From Gilvimarinus japonicus (GTDB lineage Bacteria > Pseudomonadota > Gammaproteobacteria > Pseudomonadales > Cellvibrionaceae): a DNA stretch of 64,000 nt. Positions 27,773 to 37,062 of this stretch are shown in pieces (the stretch's first letter is position 1; each line of letters starts with the position of its first letter). Below the pieces are notes generated by a model that did no database searches, was not told the DNA's origin, and saw only the letters and a program-made list of their open reading frames with translations. The stretch lies in contig NZ_AP031500.1 of NCBI RefSeq assembly GCF_042847215.1, forward strand, positions 1,612,001-1,676,000, written 5' to 3'. The position numbers and the translations under genes were made by a program.

Positions 27773-28031
27773 GAGGCCTAGCGTTTGCAAAGCACTGCTT
27801 TGCGCGTAGCCGAACGACAGCAAGCTGTGCTTGCTGTCCGGACGCTTAGCGACGTAGGGCTGAGATGCCGGGGTGGCCTCTTTTGATGACTTTTCTGGCC
27901 AAACAGAAAAGTCATTCGCCCGCCCGGCGACTGAGGGCAAACAGATTAAAGGGTAAACCGCAGTACGTCGAATGGCACCCAAAAAACCGAATGTCCTCAC
28001 TCAAAAAGTACCGAAACCTAGTTTCGCCCCT
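27773..28031. repeat. Palindrome-rich dispersed-repeat DNA at the end of gcvP
   Basis: Successive perfect hairpins: GCAAAGC/GCTTTGC (27787-27803), GACAGCAAG/CTTGCTGTC (27816-27838) and ATGACTTTTCTG/CAGAAAAGTCAT (27886-27915). CGAAAC/GTTTCG (28012-28026), read on the minus strand and followed by GTACTTTTTG, could terminate gcvP. The GACTTTTCTGGCC block looks like intergenic repeats scattered in many proteobacterial genomes. An 83-codon minus-strand ORF across it is not considered a gene. Confidence 0.6.
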
Positions 28032-30941
28032 TTAACTCCGGTATTCCTCCACCGTAGGACAAGAACAAACCAAATTCCGATCCCCATACACATTATCAAT
28101 CCGGTTCACGCTCGGCCACACTTTATGCTCTTTTAACCACGCCGCCGGGCGGCTTGCTTGCTCGCGCGTGTAAGGCCGATCCCAATCCGCTTGCATCACA
28201 TCGTCCTGGGTGTGAGGGGCGTTGTGTAGCGCGCTGGTGTCGTAGCTGACGTCGCCGCTTTCGATTTGGGCAATTTCTTTGCGGATGGTGAGCATGGCCT
28301 CGCAAAAGCGGTCCAGCTCGGGTTGCGACTCGGATTCAGTTGGCTCAATCATTAAGGTGCCGGCCACCGGGAATGACATGGTCGGTGCGTGAAAACCAAA
28401 ATCCATTAAACGCTTGGCGATGTCTTCTTCGGTGATGCCGCTGGCGTCTTTTAACGGGCGTAAATCGAGCAGGCATTCGTGTGCGACAAAACCCTCGGAG
28501 CCCTTGTACAAAATCGGGTAGTGATCGCCCAACTTTTTGGCCACGTAGTTGGCATTAAGAATGGCTTTTTGGGTGGCTTCAAGCATGCCGGTTTGGCCCA
28601 TCATTTTAATGTACATCCAGCTAATGGGCAGGATGCTGGCCGAGCCCCAGGGGGCGGCCGAGATGGTGCCGTTAGCGGTGTCGGTGTTGGGCACGGGTTG
28701 CACCGGGTGGGCGGGCAAAAAGGGTTTTAAGTGTTCGGCCACGCCAATGGGGCCCATGCCGGGGCCGCCACCACCGTGGGGAATACAAAAGGTTTTGTGC
28801 AGGTTTAAGTGCGACACATCGCCGCCGAATTTACCCGGCGCTGCTACGCCGACCAGTGCGTTCATGTTGGCGCCGTCGATATACACTTGCCCGCCAATGT
28901 TGTGCACGGCGGCGCACAGTTCGGTAATGCCCTCTTCGAACACACCGTGGGTAGACGGGTAGGTGACCATAATGCAGGCGATGCGGCGGCCGTACTCGGT
29001 AATTTTTGTATTTAAGTCGGCGAGGTCGACGTTGCCTTTAGCATCGCAGTTCACCACCACGACTTTCATGCCCACCATCTGGGCGGACGCAGGATTGGTA
29101 CCGTGGGCAGAGGCGGGGATTAAACAAATATCGCGATCAGCCTCGCCGTTGTGCTCAAAGTATTTTTTAATGGCAACAAGGCCCGCGTATTCGCCTTGAC
29201 TGCCGGCGTTGGGTTGCAGGCTGACGGCGTCGTAACCGGTACAGGCCTCAAGCATTTGTTGCAGCTCGGTAAATAATTGGCTGTAACCTTGCGCCTGGTC
29301 GATGGGCGCAAACGGGTGCAGCTTGCCAAATTCGGGCCAGGTTACCGGAATCATCTCGGCGGTGGCGTTGAGCTTCATGGTGCAAGAGCCGAGTGGGATC
29401 ATCGAATGATTCAGGGCAATGTCTTTTGCCTCTAGCCGCTTTAGGTAACGCAGCATGTCGGTCTCGCTGTGGTAGCTGTTAAACACCGGGTGAGTGAGTA
29501 CCGCATCAGTGCGCCGCTGCACATCGGGCAAACCGTGGGGCAGGTTGCCGCTGGCGAGCTCAGCGTCCAGCTCATGTAAATCTAAACCGTGGTCGCCGGC
29601 GCAGAACACATTAAGGAGTTGGCTGATGTGTTTAAACGTGGTGGTCTCGTCCAGGCTGATACCCAGGCAATCATCGCCCACTAAACGCAGGTTGATTTCG
29701 TTACCTAAAGCGCTTTGATAAAAACCGCGCTGGGCATCGCGCCCGACTTTAACGCACAGAGTGTCAAAGTATTGCTCGTGGCGTAAATCAAAGCCGTGCT
29801 TTTTAAGGGCGGTGGCGACGGTATCGGTTAAGCGTGCAACGCGTTCGGCAATACGGGTTAAGCCATCGGGGCCGTGATAGATGGCGTAAAACACGCTCAT
29901 GACCGCCAGCAGTACCTGTGAGGTACAGATGTTGGAGTTGGCTTTCTCGCGGCGGATGTGTTGCTCGCGGGTTTGCATGGCCATGCGCAACGCGGTTTTG
30001 CCGCGGCTATCGACCGAGACGCCAATAATGCGGCCAGGTGCGCTGCGCTTAAAGGCATCTTTAAAACCAAAAAACGCCGCGTGAGGGCCGCCAAAGCCCA
30101 TGGGTACACCAAAGCGTTGGTTGGTGCCGATCACCACATCGGCGCCCATCTCGCCGGGTGATTTAAGCAGCATTAGGGCGAGTAAATCCGAGGCGACGGT
30201 AACCAGTTTTTTCTGCTCATGGGCCGTGGCGATAATATCGGTTAAGTCGCGTACCTGGCCGGTAGTGCCAGGGTATTGCAGTAGAGCGGCAAAGCATTCT
30301 GTGTCGGCGAGTTTTTCGGCCTCGTCGATAACCACCTCAAAACCAAAATGCTCGGCGCGGGTTTTGATCACCGCGATGGTTTGCGGGTGAGTATCGGCGG
30401 CCACAAAGAACGCGTCGGAGCGGTTCTTTTTGTTTTGTCGTTTGCACATGGCCATCGCCTCGGCGGCGGCGGTGCCTTCATCCAGCATTGAGGCGTTGGC
30501 TAAGTCCATGCCGGTTAAATCGATGATCATTTGCTGAAAGTTTAACAGCCCCTCTAAGCGACCCTGGGCGATCTCGGGCTGGTAGGGGGTATAGGCGGTG
30601 TACCAGCCGGGGTTTTCCAGCACGTTGCGCAAAATAACGTGGGGTACGTGGGTGTCGTAGTAGCCCATGCCGATAAAGCTTTTGTACAGCTTGTTTTTGC
30701 CGGCGATAGCTTTTAGCTCGGCCAGCGCTTCGACCTCGGATTTAGCCGGCTCTAGCGCTAGCGGCTCTTGCAGGCGGATTTTGCCCGGCACTGTCTTCTC
30801 GATCAGCTCATTGATGGAACCTACGCTCAGCGCTTGCAGCATCGCGCTGGTTTCACTGGCGTCGGGGCCAATGTGGCGACCGATAAACGCATCGTGGTGG
30901 GCAAGCTCGGCCAGTGGGGCGCGGCGAAAATCCTGAGTCAT
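28032..30941 (-). CDS. gcvP: Glycine dehydrogenase (decarboxylating), P protein
   Basis: A 969-residue PLP enzyme of the glycine cleavage system. It decarboxylates glycine and passes the aminomethyl group to the lipoyl arm of GcvH. Both half-domains of the fused bacterial form are present; the PLP lysine lies in HLNLHKTFCIPHGGGGPG of the C-terminal half. Other landmarks are FIGRHIG near the N-terminus and MIPLGSCTMKLNA. The ATG at 30941 has GGGAGT-type ribosome sequence; an upstream in-frame start (31052) would add an unlikely 37 residues. gcvT and gcvH are not adjacent, so gcvP appears monocistronic. No glycine riboswitch is seen in its leader. It ends directly against the palindromic repeat region. 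Confidence 0.97.
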   Translation of the reverse strand: MTQDFRRAPLAELAHHDAFIGRHIGPDASETSAMLQALSVGSINELIEKTVPGKIRLQEPLALEPAKSEVEALAELKAIAGKNKLYKSFIGMGYYDTHVPHVILRNVLENPGWYTAYTPYQPEIAQGRLEGLLNFQQMIIDLTGMDLANASMLDEGTAAAEAMAMCKRQNKKNRSDAFFVAADTHPQTIAVIKTRAEHFGFEVVIDEAEKLADTECFAALLQYPGTTGQVRDLTDIIATAHEQKKLVTVASDLLALMLLKSPGEMGADVVIGTNQRFGVPMGFGGPHAAFFGFKDAFKRSAPGRIIGVSVDSRGKTALRMAMQTREQHIRREKANSNICTSQVLLAVMSVFYAIYHGPDGLTRIAERVARLTDTVATALKKHGFDLRHEQYFDTLCVKVGRDAQRGFYQSALGNEINLRLVGDDCLGISLDETTTFKHISQLLNVFCAGDHGLDLHELDAELASGNLPHGLPDVQRRTDAVLTHPVFNSYHSETDMLRYLKRLEAKDIALNHSMIPLGSCTMKLNATAEMIPVTWPEFGKLHPFAPIDQAQGYSQLFTELQQMLEACTGYDAVSLQPNAGSQGEYAGLVAIKKYFEHNGEADRDICLIPASAHGTNPASAQMVGMKVVVVNCDAKGNVDLADLNTKITEYGRRIACIMVTYPSTHGVFEEGITELCAAVHNIGGQVYIDGANMNALVGVAAPGKFGGDVSHLNLHKTFCIPHGGGGPGMGPIGVAEHLKPFLPAHPVQPVPNTDTANGTISAAPWGSASILPISWMYIKMMGQTGMLEATQKAILNANYVAKKLGDHYPILYKGSEGFVAHECLLDLRPLKDASGITEEDIAKRLMDFGFHAPTMSFPVAGTLMIEPTESESQPELDRFCEAMLTIRKEIAQIESGDVSYDTSALHNAPHTQDDVMQADWDRPYTREQASRPAAWLKEHKVWPSVNRIDNVYGDRNLVCSCPTVEEYRS

Positions 30942-31345
30942 AGGGAGTCTCTTTAATGGCTGGAACGTTGGTGCTGGAAAGAGTTTTTGGGGGCCATAGC
31001 TGGCGCCCCTATAAAGGGGCGCAATAGTAGCAATTGGCGGCGTTTTGAGCAATTGTAGCGGCCGGTAAAAGCGGCAAGATTGTTGCGCTTTATGGCGATT
31101 AATTGCCCTGACACTAGTGCTTAGGCTAGTCGCGAGCTATATTGTTTTGCGATAATAGCAGACGGACACTTTTATAATCAGAACTGCATCTTGGCAGCGG
31201 CTCCGGTGCTGCTGTATTTGCTGCGACCATGCAGTCGGGCGTGAGCCCAAAACGTGTAACTGCTCGCAGAAAATTGCTCCTGCATTTTGGGCACTCGGGC
31301 CATCCGTGGTCCTCGGCGCGCAGATCCTTTAACTTGGCGATGTGA
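30942..31345. promoter_or_regulatory. Divergent gcvP / kinase promoter region with a hairpin in the gcvP leader
   Basis: GCGCCCC-TATAAA-GGGGCGC at 31003-31022 is a perfect 7-bp hairpin 62-81 bases before the gcvP start, without a T-tract on either side that would make a clear terminator. No second gene is convincing here. Promoters for both genes should lie at about 31030-31340. Confidence 0.4.
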
Positions 31346-33940
31346 ATGGAAATACCCGGTTACAAAATTATAGATACCCTCGGAGAAGGGGGCATGGCAA
31401 CGGTTTACCTCGCTATTCAGCAAAGCTTTGAGCGCGAGGTGGCCCTCAAGGTGATGTCGTCACAGCTGTCTAAAGACCCAAGCTTTGGCGAGCGCTTTTT
31501 GCGCGAGGCCCGTATTGTCTCGCGCTTGGTGCACCCCAATATCGTCACGGTTTACGATGTGGGTGTGCACAAGGGCAACCATTATTTGTCGATGGAGTAT
31601 GTGCCGGGTGAGGATCTTAAGCAGCGCCGGGGCAGCCTAACGCTGGCGCAGATTCTTAATTTGGTGAAAGACGTGGCTCGCGCGCTGGATTACGCCGGCA
31701 ATAAAGGCTACATCCATCGCGATGTAAAACCCGAGAATATCATGCTGCACGCCGAGGATGGCCGCGCGGTACTGATGGACTTTGGTATTGCCCGCGCCAC
31801 TGATATCGGCTCGGGCATGACCCAAACCGGTACCACCATGGGCACGCCGCACTATATGAGCCCTGAGCAAGCCAAGGGCGTTGCGGTAGATCCGCGCAGC
31901 GATATTTACAGCCTGGGCGTGGTGTTGTTTCAGCTGTTGGCCGGGCGGGTGCCGTTTGATGGCGATTCGGCCGTGGCGGTGGGCATTATGCATGTGTCTG
32001 AGTCGGTGCCGGCACTGCCTGAGTATTTGGCGCTGTTTCAGCCGATTATTGATAAAGCGCTGGCAAAAAAGCCCGAAGCGCGCTACCAAACCGGTCGCGA
32101 GCTGGTGGACGAGCTTGATGCGCTGGACCCCGAGGCCTTGGTGGTCGCCCAGGAAGAGCTGGCTAAGGTGCCGGTGATCGACTCGGTATCGGACACCGAT
32201 CCGACCCCGTTTGCCACACCTGTGGTAGCGGCCCGGACGGTGGTTAGCGCTAATGACGACGCAACCGTTACGGCCCGCACAGAGGATTTTCGTGTCAGTG
32301 GTGACGATAGCATCGGCGATTATGGCTACACGCCAGTCGCCCCCAGTGCCGTTGCATCACGCGCAAGGGGCGGGCTCTGGTTGACGCTGCTGTTGGTGAT
32401 CGGCGGTGCAGCTGGCTGGTATTTTTGGCCTGAGCTTGAAGGGCACTATCAACGCTTGATGAGCGATGCTAACCCGCTGCCCACATCGACTCAGCTGGCG
32501 TCGCCGCAAGCTGTGGCTTCCTCTGAACCTTCGGTAAGCCCAAACGCTAACAGTGTTGCGGCGGTTGGTAACACACAGGTACCAGCCGCGCCGGACGCGA
32601 CCCGTTGGGACAGCTCTGTGAGCGCCGGCCCCGCTGGGGTTGCCTCGTCACCCGTTGAGTCATCGAGCCTGGCCAGTAGCGCCAATACCGCTAATGGCGC
32701 GCCCTCGGATTTGTTGTTAACGGCGCGGATGCTGCGGGCCCAGCTAGAGCGCGATCCGGCACAAGGGGTGTTGTTGGCGCAATCGTATCGGCAGCTGTTA
32801 AATTCGGACGATCCGGCCGACCGCGAGGCCGGTGCCGAGGGCATGGCCGAGCTGGAGCAGTGGTTTGACGCGCGCTTTGCCGCCGCCATTGACGCGGCCG
32901 ATGTCCAGACCGCCCGCGAGGTAATGGCTATTGCCCGGCAAGCGTTGCCCGACGAGGCCCGCGAGGCGCGCTATCAGGCCTTGCTGGCGCCACTACAAGC
33001 CAGTGAGTGGTTGGCGGCTAAGCTGGCCGACGGCGAGCGCTACCTAGAGCAAAATGCCTTAAGCTCGCCCGACGGCGCCAATGCGGTGGAGAGCTACCGG
33101 GATATCCTGCAAGCCTATCCGGATAACGCCGAGGCCCACGCCGGCTTGCAAGCGGTAGTGCGCCGTTACCAGGTGTTGGCGCAAGCGGCTGCGCAAGAGG
33201 GTGACACTGAGCGGGCACTGATGTTAACCGAGCGCGGTTTGCAGTTAGATGCCGGTGATGAGGCTTTAAATAAGTTGCGTGATCGACTGTCAAGCGTCGA
33301 TGCAGAGATAGGCCCGCTTATGGCAAACGCCCGAACGCAGCTGGCGGCCGACCGCTTGATTAGCCCCAAAGGCGACAACGCGTTTGCATCACTGCAAGCG
33401 GTGTTGGCTATTGAGCCAGAGCACCAGCCGGCGCTAAACGCTCTAGACGAGCTGGAGCAGGCTCTGATTCGGCGCATCGACAGTATGATTCGCGGCGGCG
33501 CGCTGGATGAGGCCTCTTTGCAGTTGGCCAGCGCGCGGGATCGGTTTCCGCAAAGTCAGTCGCTGTTAACCCGCCGCTTGCAGCTCGAGCAGTTGAACGA
33601 GGCAAATTTGCCTACGGTGACTAATTTTAGTGTCGCGGCGCAGCCTATCGAGGCGGTAAGCGCCGCGCGCGATGTGGTATTGGTTGCCGACCGGGTGATT
33701 TATCTAGGTTTCGAATACAGTAAGTTTACCGGTGACACAGGCGTTGTTCAGGCCAGTTTGTTTGACGGCTCGCGCAGCACGCAAATTGCTCAGGTGCCGG
33801 TGATTGTTACCGGTGCCTCGGGGGTAAAGTTTTTTCGGATTGAGCGGCCGGTTGCGGGCTTTAGCGAAGGCGGCTATAACGTCGATTTAACCTTGGGCGA
33901 TCAGCGTTTGGCCACGGTGGCCTTTCGGGTGGTTCAGTAG
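31346..33940 (+). CDS. Hanks-type Ser/Thr protein kinase with single TM and helical C-terminal region
   Basis: An 864-residue membrane kinase. Kinase domain about 1-265: glycine loop GEGGMATVY (14-21), catalytic Lys35 (VALKVM), HRDVKPEN, DFGIA, GTPHYMSPEQA, and SDIYSLGVVLFQLLAGRVPF. After a linker, a single membrane helix (LWLTLLLVIGGAAGWYFW, about 346-363) is followed by a Ser/Ala-rich spacer. A long Ala/Leu/Glu-rich helical region follows that may be TPR-like, outside the cytoplasm, then a small beta domain at the C-terminus (VVLVADRVIYLGFEYS onward). It phosphorylates unknown substrates. The lipoprotein downstream (150 bases) may be a periplasmic partner. No PP2C-type phosphatase is nearby. 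Confidence 0.9.
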   Translation: MEIPGYKIIDTLGEGGMATVYLAIQQSFEREVALKVMSSQLSKDPSFGERFLREARIVSRLVHPNIVTVYDVGVHKGNHYLSMEYVPGEDLKQRRGSLTLAQILNLVKDVARALDYAGNKGYIHRDVKPENIMLHAEDGRAVLMDFGIARATDIGSGMTQTGTTMGTPHYMSPEQAKGVAVDPRSDIYSLGVVLFQLLAGRVPFDGDSAVAVGIMHVSESVPALPEYLALFQPIIDKALAKKPEARYQTGRELVDELDALDPEALVVAQEELAKVPVIDSVSDTDPTPFATPVVAARTVVSANDDATVTARTEDFRVSGDDSIGDYGYTPVAPSAVASRARGGLWLTLLLVIGGAAGWYFWPELEGHYQRLMSDANPLPTSTQLASPQAVASSEPSVSPNANSVAAVGNTQVPAAPDATRWDSSVSAGPAGVASSPVESSSLASSANTANGAPSDLLLTARMLRAQLERDPAQGVLLAQSYRQLLNSDDPADREAGAEGMAELEQWFDARFAAAIDAADVQTAREVMAIARQALPDEAREARYQALLAPLQASEWLAAKLADGERYLEQNALSSPDGANAVESYRDILQAYPDNAEAHAGLQAVVRRYQVLAQAAAQEGDTERALMLTERGLQLDAGDEALNKLRDRLSSVDAEIGPLMANARTQLAADRLISPKGDNAFASLQAVLAIEPEHQPALNALDELEQALIRRIDSMIRGGALDEASLQLASARDRFPQSQSLLTRRLQLEQLNEANLPTVTNFSVAAQPIEAVSAARDVVLVADRVIYLGFEYSKFTGDTGVVQASLFDGSRSTQIAQVPVIVTGASGVKFFRIERPVAGFSEGGYNVDLTLGDQRLATVAFRVVQ

Positions 33941-34090
33941 CGGTAGCAGTGCGTTGGGAGCTGCGTTTTGGGCGCGGCTCGTTTAAGCGTAGCGATTGCG
34001 TGACGGCGGTGATACATTGCCTATTGATGTGCGGCTCGCATTACAATAACAAACTGGGGTGTCACACGCGGCACCTAAAAGAGGATGACC

Positions 34091-34858
34091 ATGAACCGAC
34101 AGGGTATCGCTATCAGTGTGCTCGCGCTGCTGACGCTCAGCGGTTGTCAAACCCCGCCCGACGTTAAGCAAGTGCAAGATGAAAACCTCCAGCTACAAAC
34201 CGAGCTTGCTCAGGCGCGCGGTAAAATCGATGCCTTGGCATCCGAGCAAGATCGCCTGCAGCGCGAGATCGACGAATTAAACCGAGTAAAGTCAGTGCTC
34301 GATACGGAAAAAACCGTGCGGGTGCAGGAGTCGAGCGATTTGCGCGGCCAAGTGCGCCGCTTTGTGCAGCGCGAGATCGACATGCTGAAAGAGTTTATGG
34401 TGCAAAGCGATTTGCTCGATTATGTGGGCGGTGAGCTGGTGCAGCGCAGCCGTGTCGATAGCGAGCCGTTATTGCTGGTCGATATGGCTAATCAGATGCC
34501 GGGCAGCGGAACCATCACGGGGGTAAGCGCACATTTTGTGAAGCCGGGTACCTTTAATGTGCAGGTGTTGCGCCCGGTGGATGACCAGCTGGTGGTTATC
34601 TGGCAAAGCGCCCGGTTGCAGGCCACGCAGTCGGGGGTTCAGCGGGTAAACTTTCCTGTCAGTGTCGGGGTAGAGCGCGGCGACCTTATTGCCTACCAGT
34701 TTAACGAGGCAGGCTTGGTCAGTTTTGATACGGGCACTGGCGATACCCGGTATACCGACGACTCTGTGGCACTGGGTGAGCTTATTAAAGTGCGCAGTCT
34801 ACGCGGTGAAAGCGATAAACGCGCCTACTCGGTTGGGGTGTACGGGCTGCTTAACTAA
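34091..34858 (+). CDS. Coiled-coil lipoprotein of unknown function
   Basis: A 255-residue protein with lipobox LSGC (Cys19). A strongly heptad-like coiled coil spans about residues 25-95 (VQDENLQLQTELAQARGKID, LDTEKTVRVQESSD). A C-terminal beta-rich domain (about 115-250) follows, e.g. TITGVSAHFVKPGTFNVQVL and GDLIAYQFNEAGLVSFDTGT, which resembles a small jelly roll. The ATG at 34091 was preferred to that at 34085 because AGAGG then has correct spacing. The terminator immediately after it suggests that it is the last gene of a kinase-lipoprotein unit. I do not recognise the family. Confidence 0.7.
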   Translation: MNRQGIAISVLALLTLSGCQTPPDVKQVQDENLQLQTELAQARGKIDALASEQDRLQREIDELNRVKSVLDTEKTVRVQESSDLRGQVRRFVQREIDMLKEFMVQSDLLDYVGGELVQRSRVDSEPLLLVDMANQMPGSGTITGVSAHFVKPGTFNVQVLRPVDDQLVVIWQSARLQATQSGVQRVNFPVSVGVERGDLIAYQFNEAGLVSFDTGTGDTRYTDDSVALGELIKVRSLRGESDKRAYSVGVYGLLN

Positions 34859-34881
34859 GCTGACCCTTTGGTAAATGCCGC

Positions 34882-34916
34882 AGACAAAAAAGCAGCCGAA
34901 GCTGCTTTTTTTGTCT
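34882..34916. terminator. Bidirectional terminator between the lipoprotein gene and bfr
   Basis: GCAGC-CGAA-GCTGC stem flanked by AGACAAAAAA on the left and TTTTTTTGTCT on the right, so it works in both directions for two convergent genes. Confidence 0.92.
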
Positions 34917-34936
34917 CACAGGTTGGGCCGAGGCTA

Positions 34937-35416
34937 TTACTCGTCGCCGCCCGCCATTTTGGACTGTAGGTAATTCTGGATACCGACTTTCTCGATCAGG
35001 CCCAGCTGGGTTTCCAGCCAGTCGACGTGTTCTTCCTCTGACTCAAGAATATTGTTCAGAATATCGCGGCTGACGTAATCGCGAATCTCCTCACAGTAGG
35101 CGATGCCTTCGCGCAGATCGGGAATGGCCTTTAGTTCCACCTTCATGTCCGACTCCAGCATCTCTTTGGTATTTTCACCAATGTGCAGTTTGCCAAGATC
35201 TTGCAGGTTGGGCAGGCCCTCCAAAAACAAAATACGCTCTACGAGCATGTCGGCGTGTTTCATCTCATCGATAGACTCGTGATACTCGTGATCGGCCAGC
35301 TCTTTTAAGCCCCAATCTTTGTACATACGCGCATGCAAAAAGTACTGGTTAATGGCGACCAGCTCATTGCCGAGCACTTTGTTTAAAAACTGGATAACCT
35401 TGGGATCACCTTTCAT
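34937..35416 (-). CDS. bfr: Bacterioferritin
   Basis: A 159-residue haem ferritin. All di-iron ferroxidase ligands are present at the E. coli positions: E18, E51, H54, E94, E127 and H130. Met52 is the haem ligand. It should form a 24-mer that oxidises Fe(II) and stores the iron as a mineral core. GAGACAG precedes the ATG. The partner ferredoxin gene bfd lies upstream on the same strand, with 184 bases between them, so both probably respond to iron. The peroxiredoxin gene just beyond them makes this an iron and peroxide handling neighbourhood. Confidence 0.97.
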   Translation of the reverse strand: MKGDPKVIQFLNKVLGNELVAINQYFLHARMYKDWGLKELADHEYHESIDEMKHADMLVERILFLEGLPNLQDLGKLHIGENTKEMLESDMKVELKAIPDLREGIAYCEEIRDYVSRDILNNILESEEEHVDWLETQLGLIEKVGIQNYLQSKMAGGDE

Positions 35417-35600
35417 GACTGTCTCCTCGCCGGCGCAGGCTGCGCTTTGTTAACTAATCGGCGTAAGTCTGGCCCCGTTAGGCTAGTCTGTCAAGTGTAA
35501 GTGTTTGATGTGTAAGGAGTTTTAAACGATTAAGCGATTTGTTCTTATTGCGTTTTGCGTTTGTCTGACCGGCAATGGTGCTTTAGTAGGCCTGAGAGGC

Positions 35601-35810
35601 TCAGGCCACGGCGTAAAATTGCGGCACACCCGCCAGCATGGGGACTTCTTGCAGGGTTTCGTCCAAGATCTCGCGGGTGAGGGAGGCGCACTTGCCGCAC
35701 TGGCTGGCAACGCCCAACGTTTTGCGCAGTTTGCCTAGGCTATGGGCGCCCTCGTGAACAGCCGCTTCGATCTGGTGATCGGTAATACCTTTGCAGAGAC
35801 ACACGTACAT
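35601..35810 (-). CDS. bfd: Bacterioferritin-associated ferredoxin
   Basis: A 69-residue [2Fe-2S] protein of the BFD-like family. Cluster cysteines are C4, C6, C38 and C41 (CLC and CGKC). It reduces the bacterioferritin core so that iron can leave. The ATG at 35810 begins directly at MYVCLCKGIT as in known family members; an upstream in-frame TTG (35819) is less likely. Tandem Fur-like sequences upstream fit the iron-starvation induction known for bfd. Divergent from the peroxiredoxin gene. Confidence 0.93.
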   Translation of the reverse strand: MYVCLCKGITDHQIEAAVHEGAHSLGKLRKTLGVASQCGKCASLTREILDETLQEVPMLAGVPQFYAVA

Positions 35811-35829
35811 TCGTAACAATACCTGCGTA

Positions 35830-35911
35830 ATAATTAAGTGATAATGAGATAGTATTGGTAATGAGAATCTATGTCAATAATTTGTGAGAATAATTGGCAT
35901 TAAGAATGAGT
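35830..35911. promoter_or_regulatory. Tandem Fur-like boxes upstream of bfd
   Basis: TGAGAATAATTGGCA at 35885-35899 matches the 7-1-7 Fur form in its left half and 5 of 7 in its right half. Further partial copies (GATAATGAGATAG and TAATGAGAATC) lie at 35839-35870, next to the bfd start. Iron regulation is also expected for this gene from known biology. Confidence 0.5.
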
Positions 35912-36175
35912 GTTTTTGGTTCTAAGGCCGCTCGTAAGGGGTGATTCTGCCTTGGGCTGTGGCCACCGGAGCAGTAAAAAGCAATCGATGCCATATAGAA
36001 AATCAATGTGACTCCCTATATAGAGTGTGTAAGATAGTGCAACACTATTAGGGCTTAGGCTACTAATTGTTAAAACTTTACCGCACTTCTCTGAGTGCTG
36101 GGTTGCAATCGCCATTGTGACCCCCATCTTTCAGTGGAGTTTTATTTAGTCCGTCAAACTTATGGAGGTTACGAC

Positions 36176-36778
36176 ATGGGCGTATTAGTAGGAAAACAGG
36201 TTCCAGATTTCACCGCAGCGGCCGTATTGGGCAATGGCGAAATCGTTGATGAGTTCAAGCTGGCTGAAGCCATTAAAGGCAAAAAAGCGGTTATCTTCTT
36301 TTACCCGCTGGACTTCACCTTTGTGTGCCCGTCTGAGCTGATTGCTTTTGACAACCGTTTTGAAGCGTTCCAAAAACGCGGCGTGGAAGTAATTGCGGTG
36401 TCTATCGACTCGCAGTTTACCCACAGCGCATGGCGTAACACCGCCGTAAACGAGGGCGGTATTGGCCAAGTTAAGTACACCATGGTCGCCGACACCAAGC
36501 ACGAAATTTGTCAGGCGTTTGATGTTGAGTCTGAAGGTGGTGTTGCTTTCCGCGGCTCGTTCCTGATCGACGAAGACGGTTTGGTTCGTCACCAGGTCGT
36601 TAACGATCTGCCACTGGGCCGCAATGTTGACGAAATGCTGCGCATGGTTGATGCCTTGGCATTCCACCAGGAGCACGGCGAAGTTTGCCCAGCTGGCTGG
36701 CAAGAAGGTGACAAAGGTATGGACGCGTCGGCCACTGGCGTTGCCTCTTACCTGTCTGAGAACTCTGGTAAGCTGTAA
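36176..36778 (+). CDS. 2-Cys peroxiredoxin (AhpC/Prx1 type)
   Basis: A 200-residue thiol peroxidase. Peroxidatic Cys51 is in FYPLDFTFVCPSE and resolving Cys171 in GEVCPAGW; the SIDSQFTHSAWRNT block is typical of the Prx1/AhpC class. It reduces hydrogen peroxide and alkyl hydroperoxides in the cytoplasm, using thioredoxin or AhpF; neither is encoded here. The ATG at 36176 has GGAGG seven bases upstream; an ATG at 36095 in frame is rejected. A strong terminator follows, so it is a single-gene unit divergent from bfd. Confidence 0.95.
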   Translation: MGVLVGKQVPDFTAAAVLGNGEIVDEFKLAEAIKGKKAVIFFYPLDFTFVCPSELIAFDNRFEAFQKRGVEVIAVSIDSQFTHSAWRNTAVNEGGIGQVKYTMVADTKHEICQAFDVESEGGVAFRGSFLIDEDGLVRHQVVNDLPLGRNVDEMLRMVDALAFHQEHGEVCPAGWQEGDKGMDASATGVASYLSENSGKL

Positions 36779-36801
36779 GTACAGCGACCAGCTCTCGACC
36801 G

Positions 36802-36828
36802 AAAACCCGGCTTTGGCCGGGTTTTTTT
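36802..36828 (+). terminator. Intrinsic terminator of the peroxiredoxin gene
   Basis: ACCCGGC-TTTG-GCCGGGT stem followed by T7, 24 bases after the stop codon. Confidence 0.93.
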
Positions 36829-37040
36829 ATGCCTGTCGTAAAGTGAGTTTGCAGTGTATGGGCCGGTTATAACCGGATGTGCCATTTTGAGGGAAAACTG
36901 AGACTTAGCTAGAAGAAAATAAACTAAAAAAACACTAGCGTAGCGACGAGTTTAGCCGTTTAATGCGCGCGAATTTGGCGTCATGCATAGCGCGTGATTC
37001 TGACGGTTTTGGGGTGGTCTGCTGAGGTAGGTCGCCCCTT

Positions 37041-37062
37041 CTTTTTTGCCGCAACAAAAAAG
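37041..37062 (+). promoter_or_regulatory. Hairpin directly before the decarboxylase ribosome binding site
   Basis: CTTTTTTG (37041-37048), 6-nt loop, CAAAAAAG (37055-37062): a perfect 8-bp A/T stem ending four bases before the GGAGG of the next gene. It could modulate translation. The rest of 36829-37077 shows nothing recognisable. Confidence 0.4.

Noticed and set aside
27749..28000. 83-codon minus-strand ORF between the right repeat arm and gcvP
   Set aside because: It spans several perfect hairpins of the dispersed-repeat region, and its product looks like the typical spurious peptide of such repeats.
30942..31345. Glycine riboswitch before gcvP
   Set aside because: No tandem aptamer-like conserved core is visible; only a simple 7-bp hairpin.
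31178..31423. 81-codon minus-strand ORF between gcvP and the kinase gene
   Set aside because: It overlaps the kinase start in the opposite direction and has no ribosome site or family pattern.
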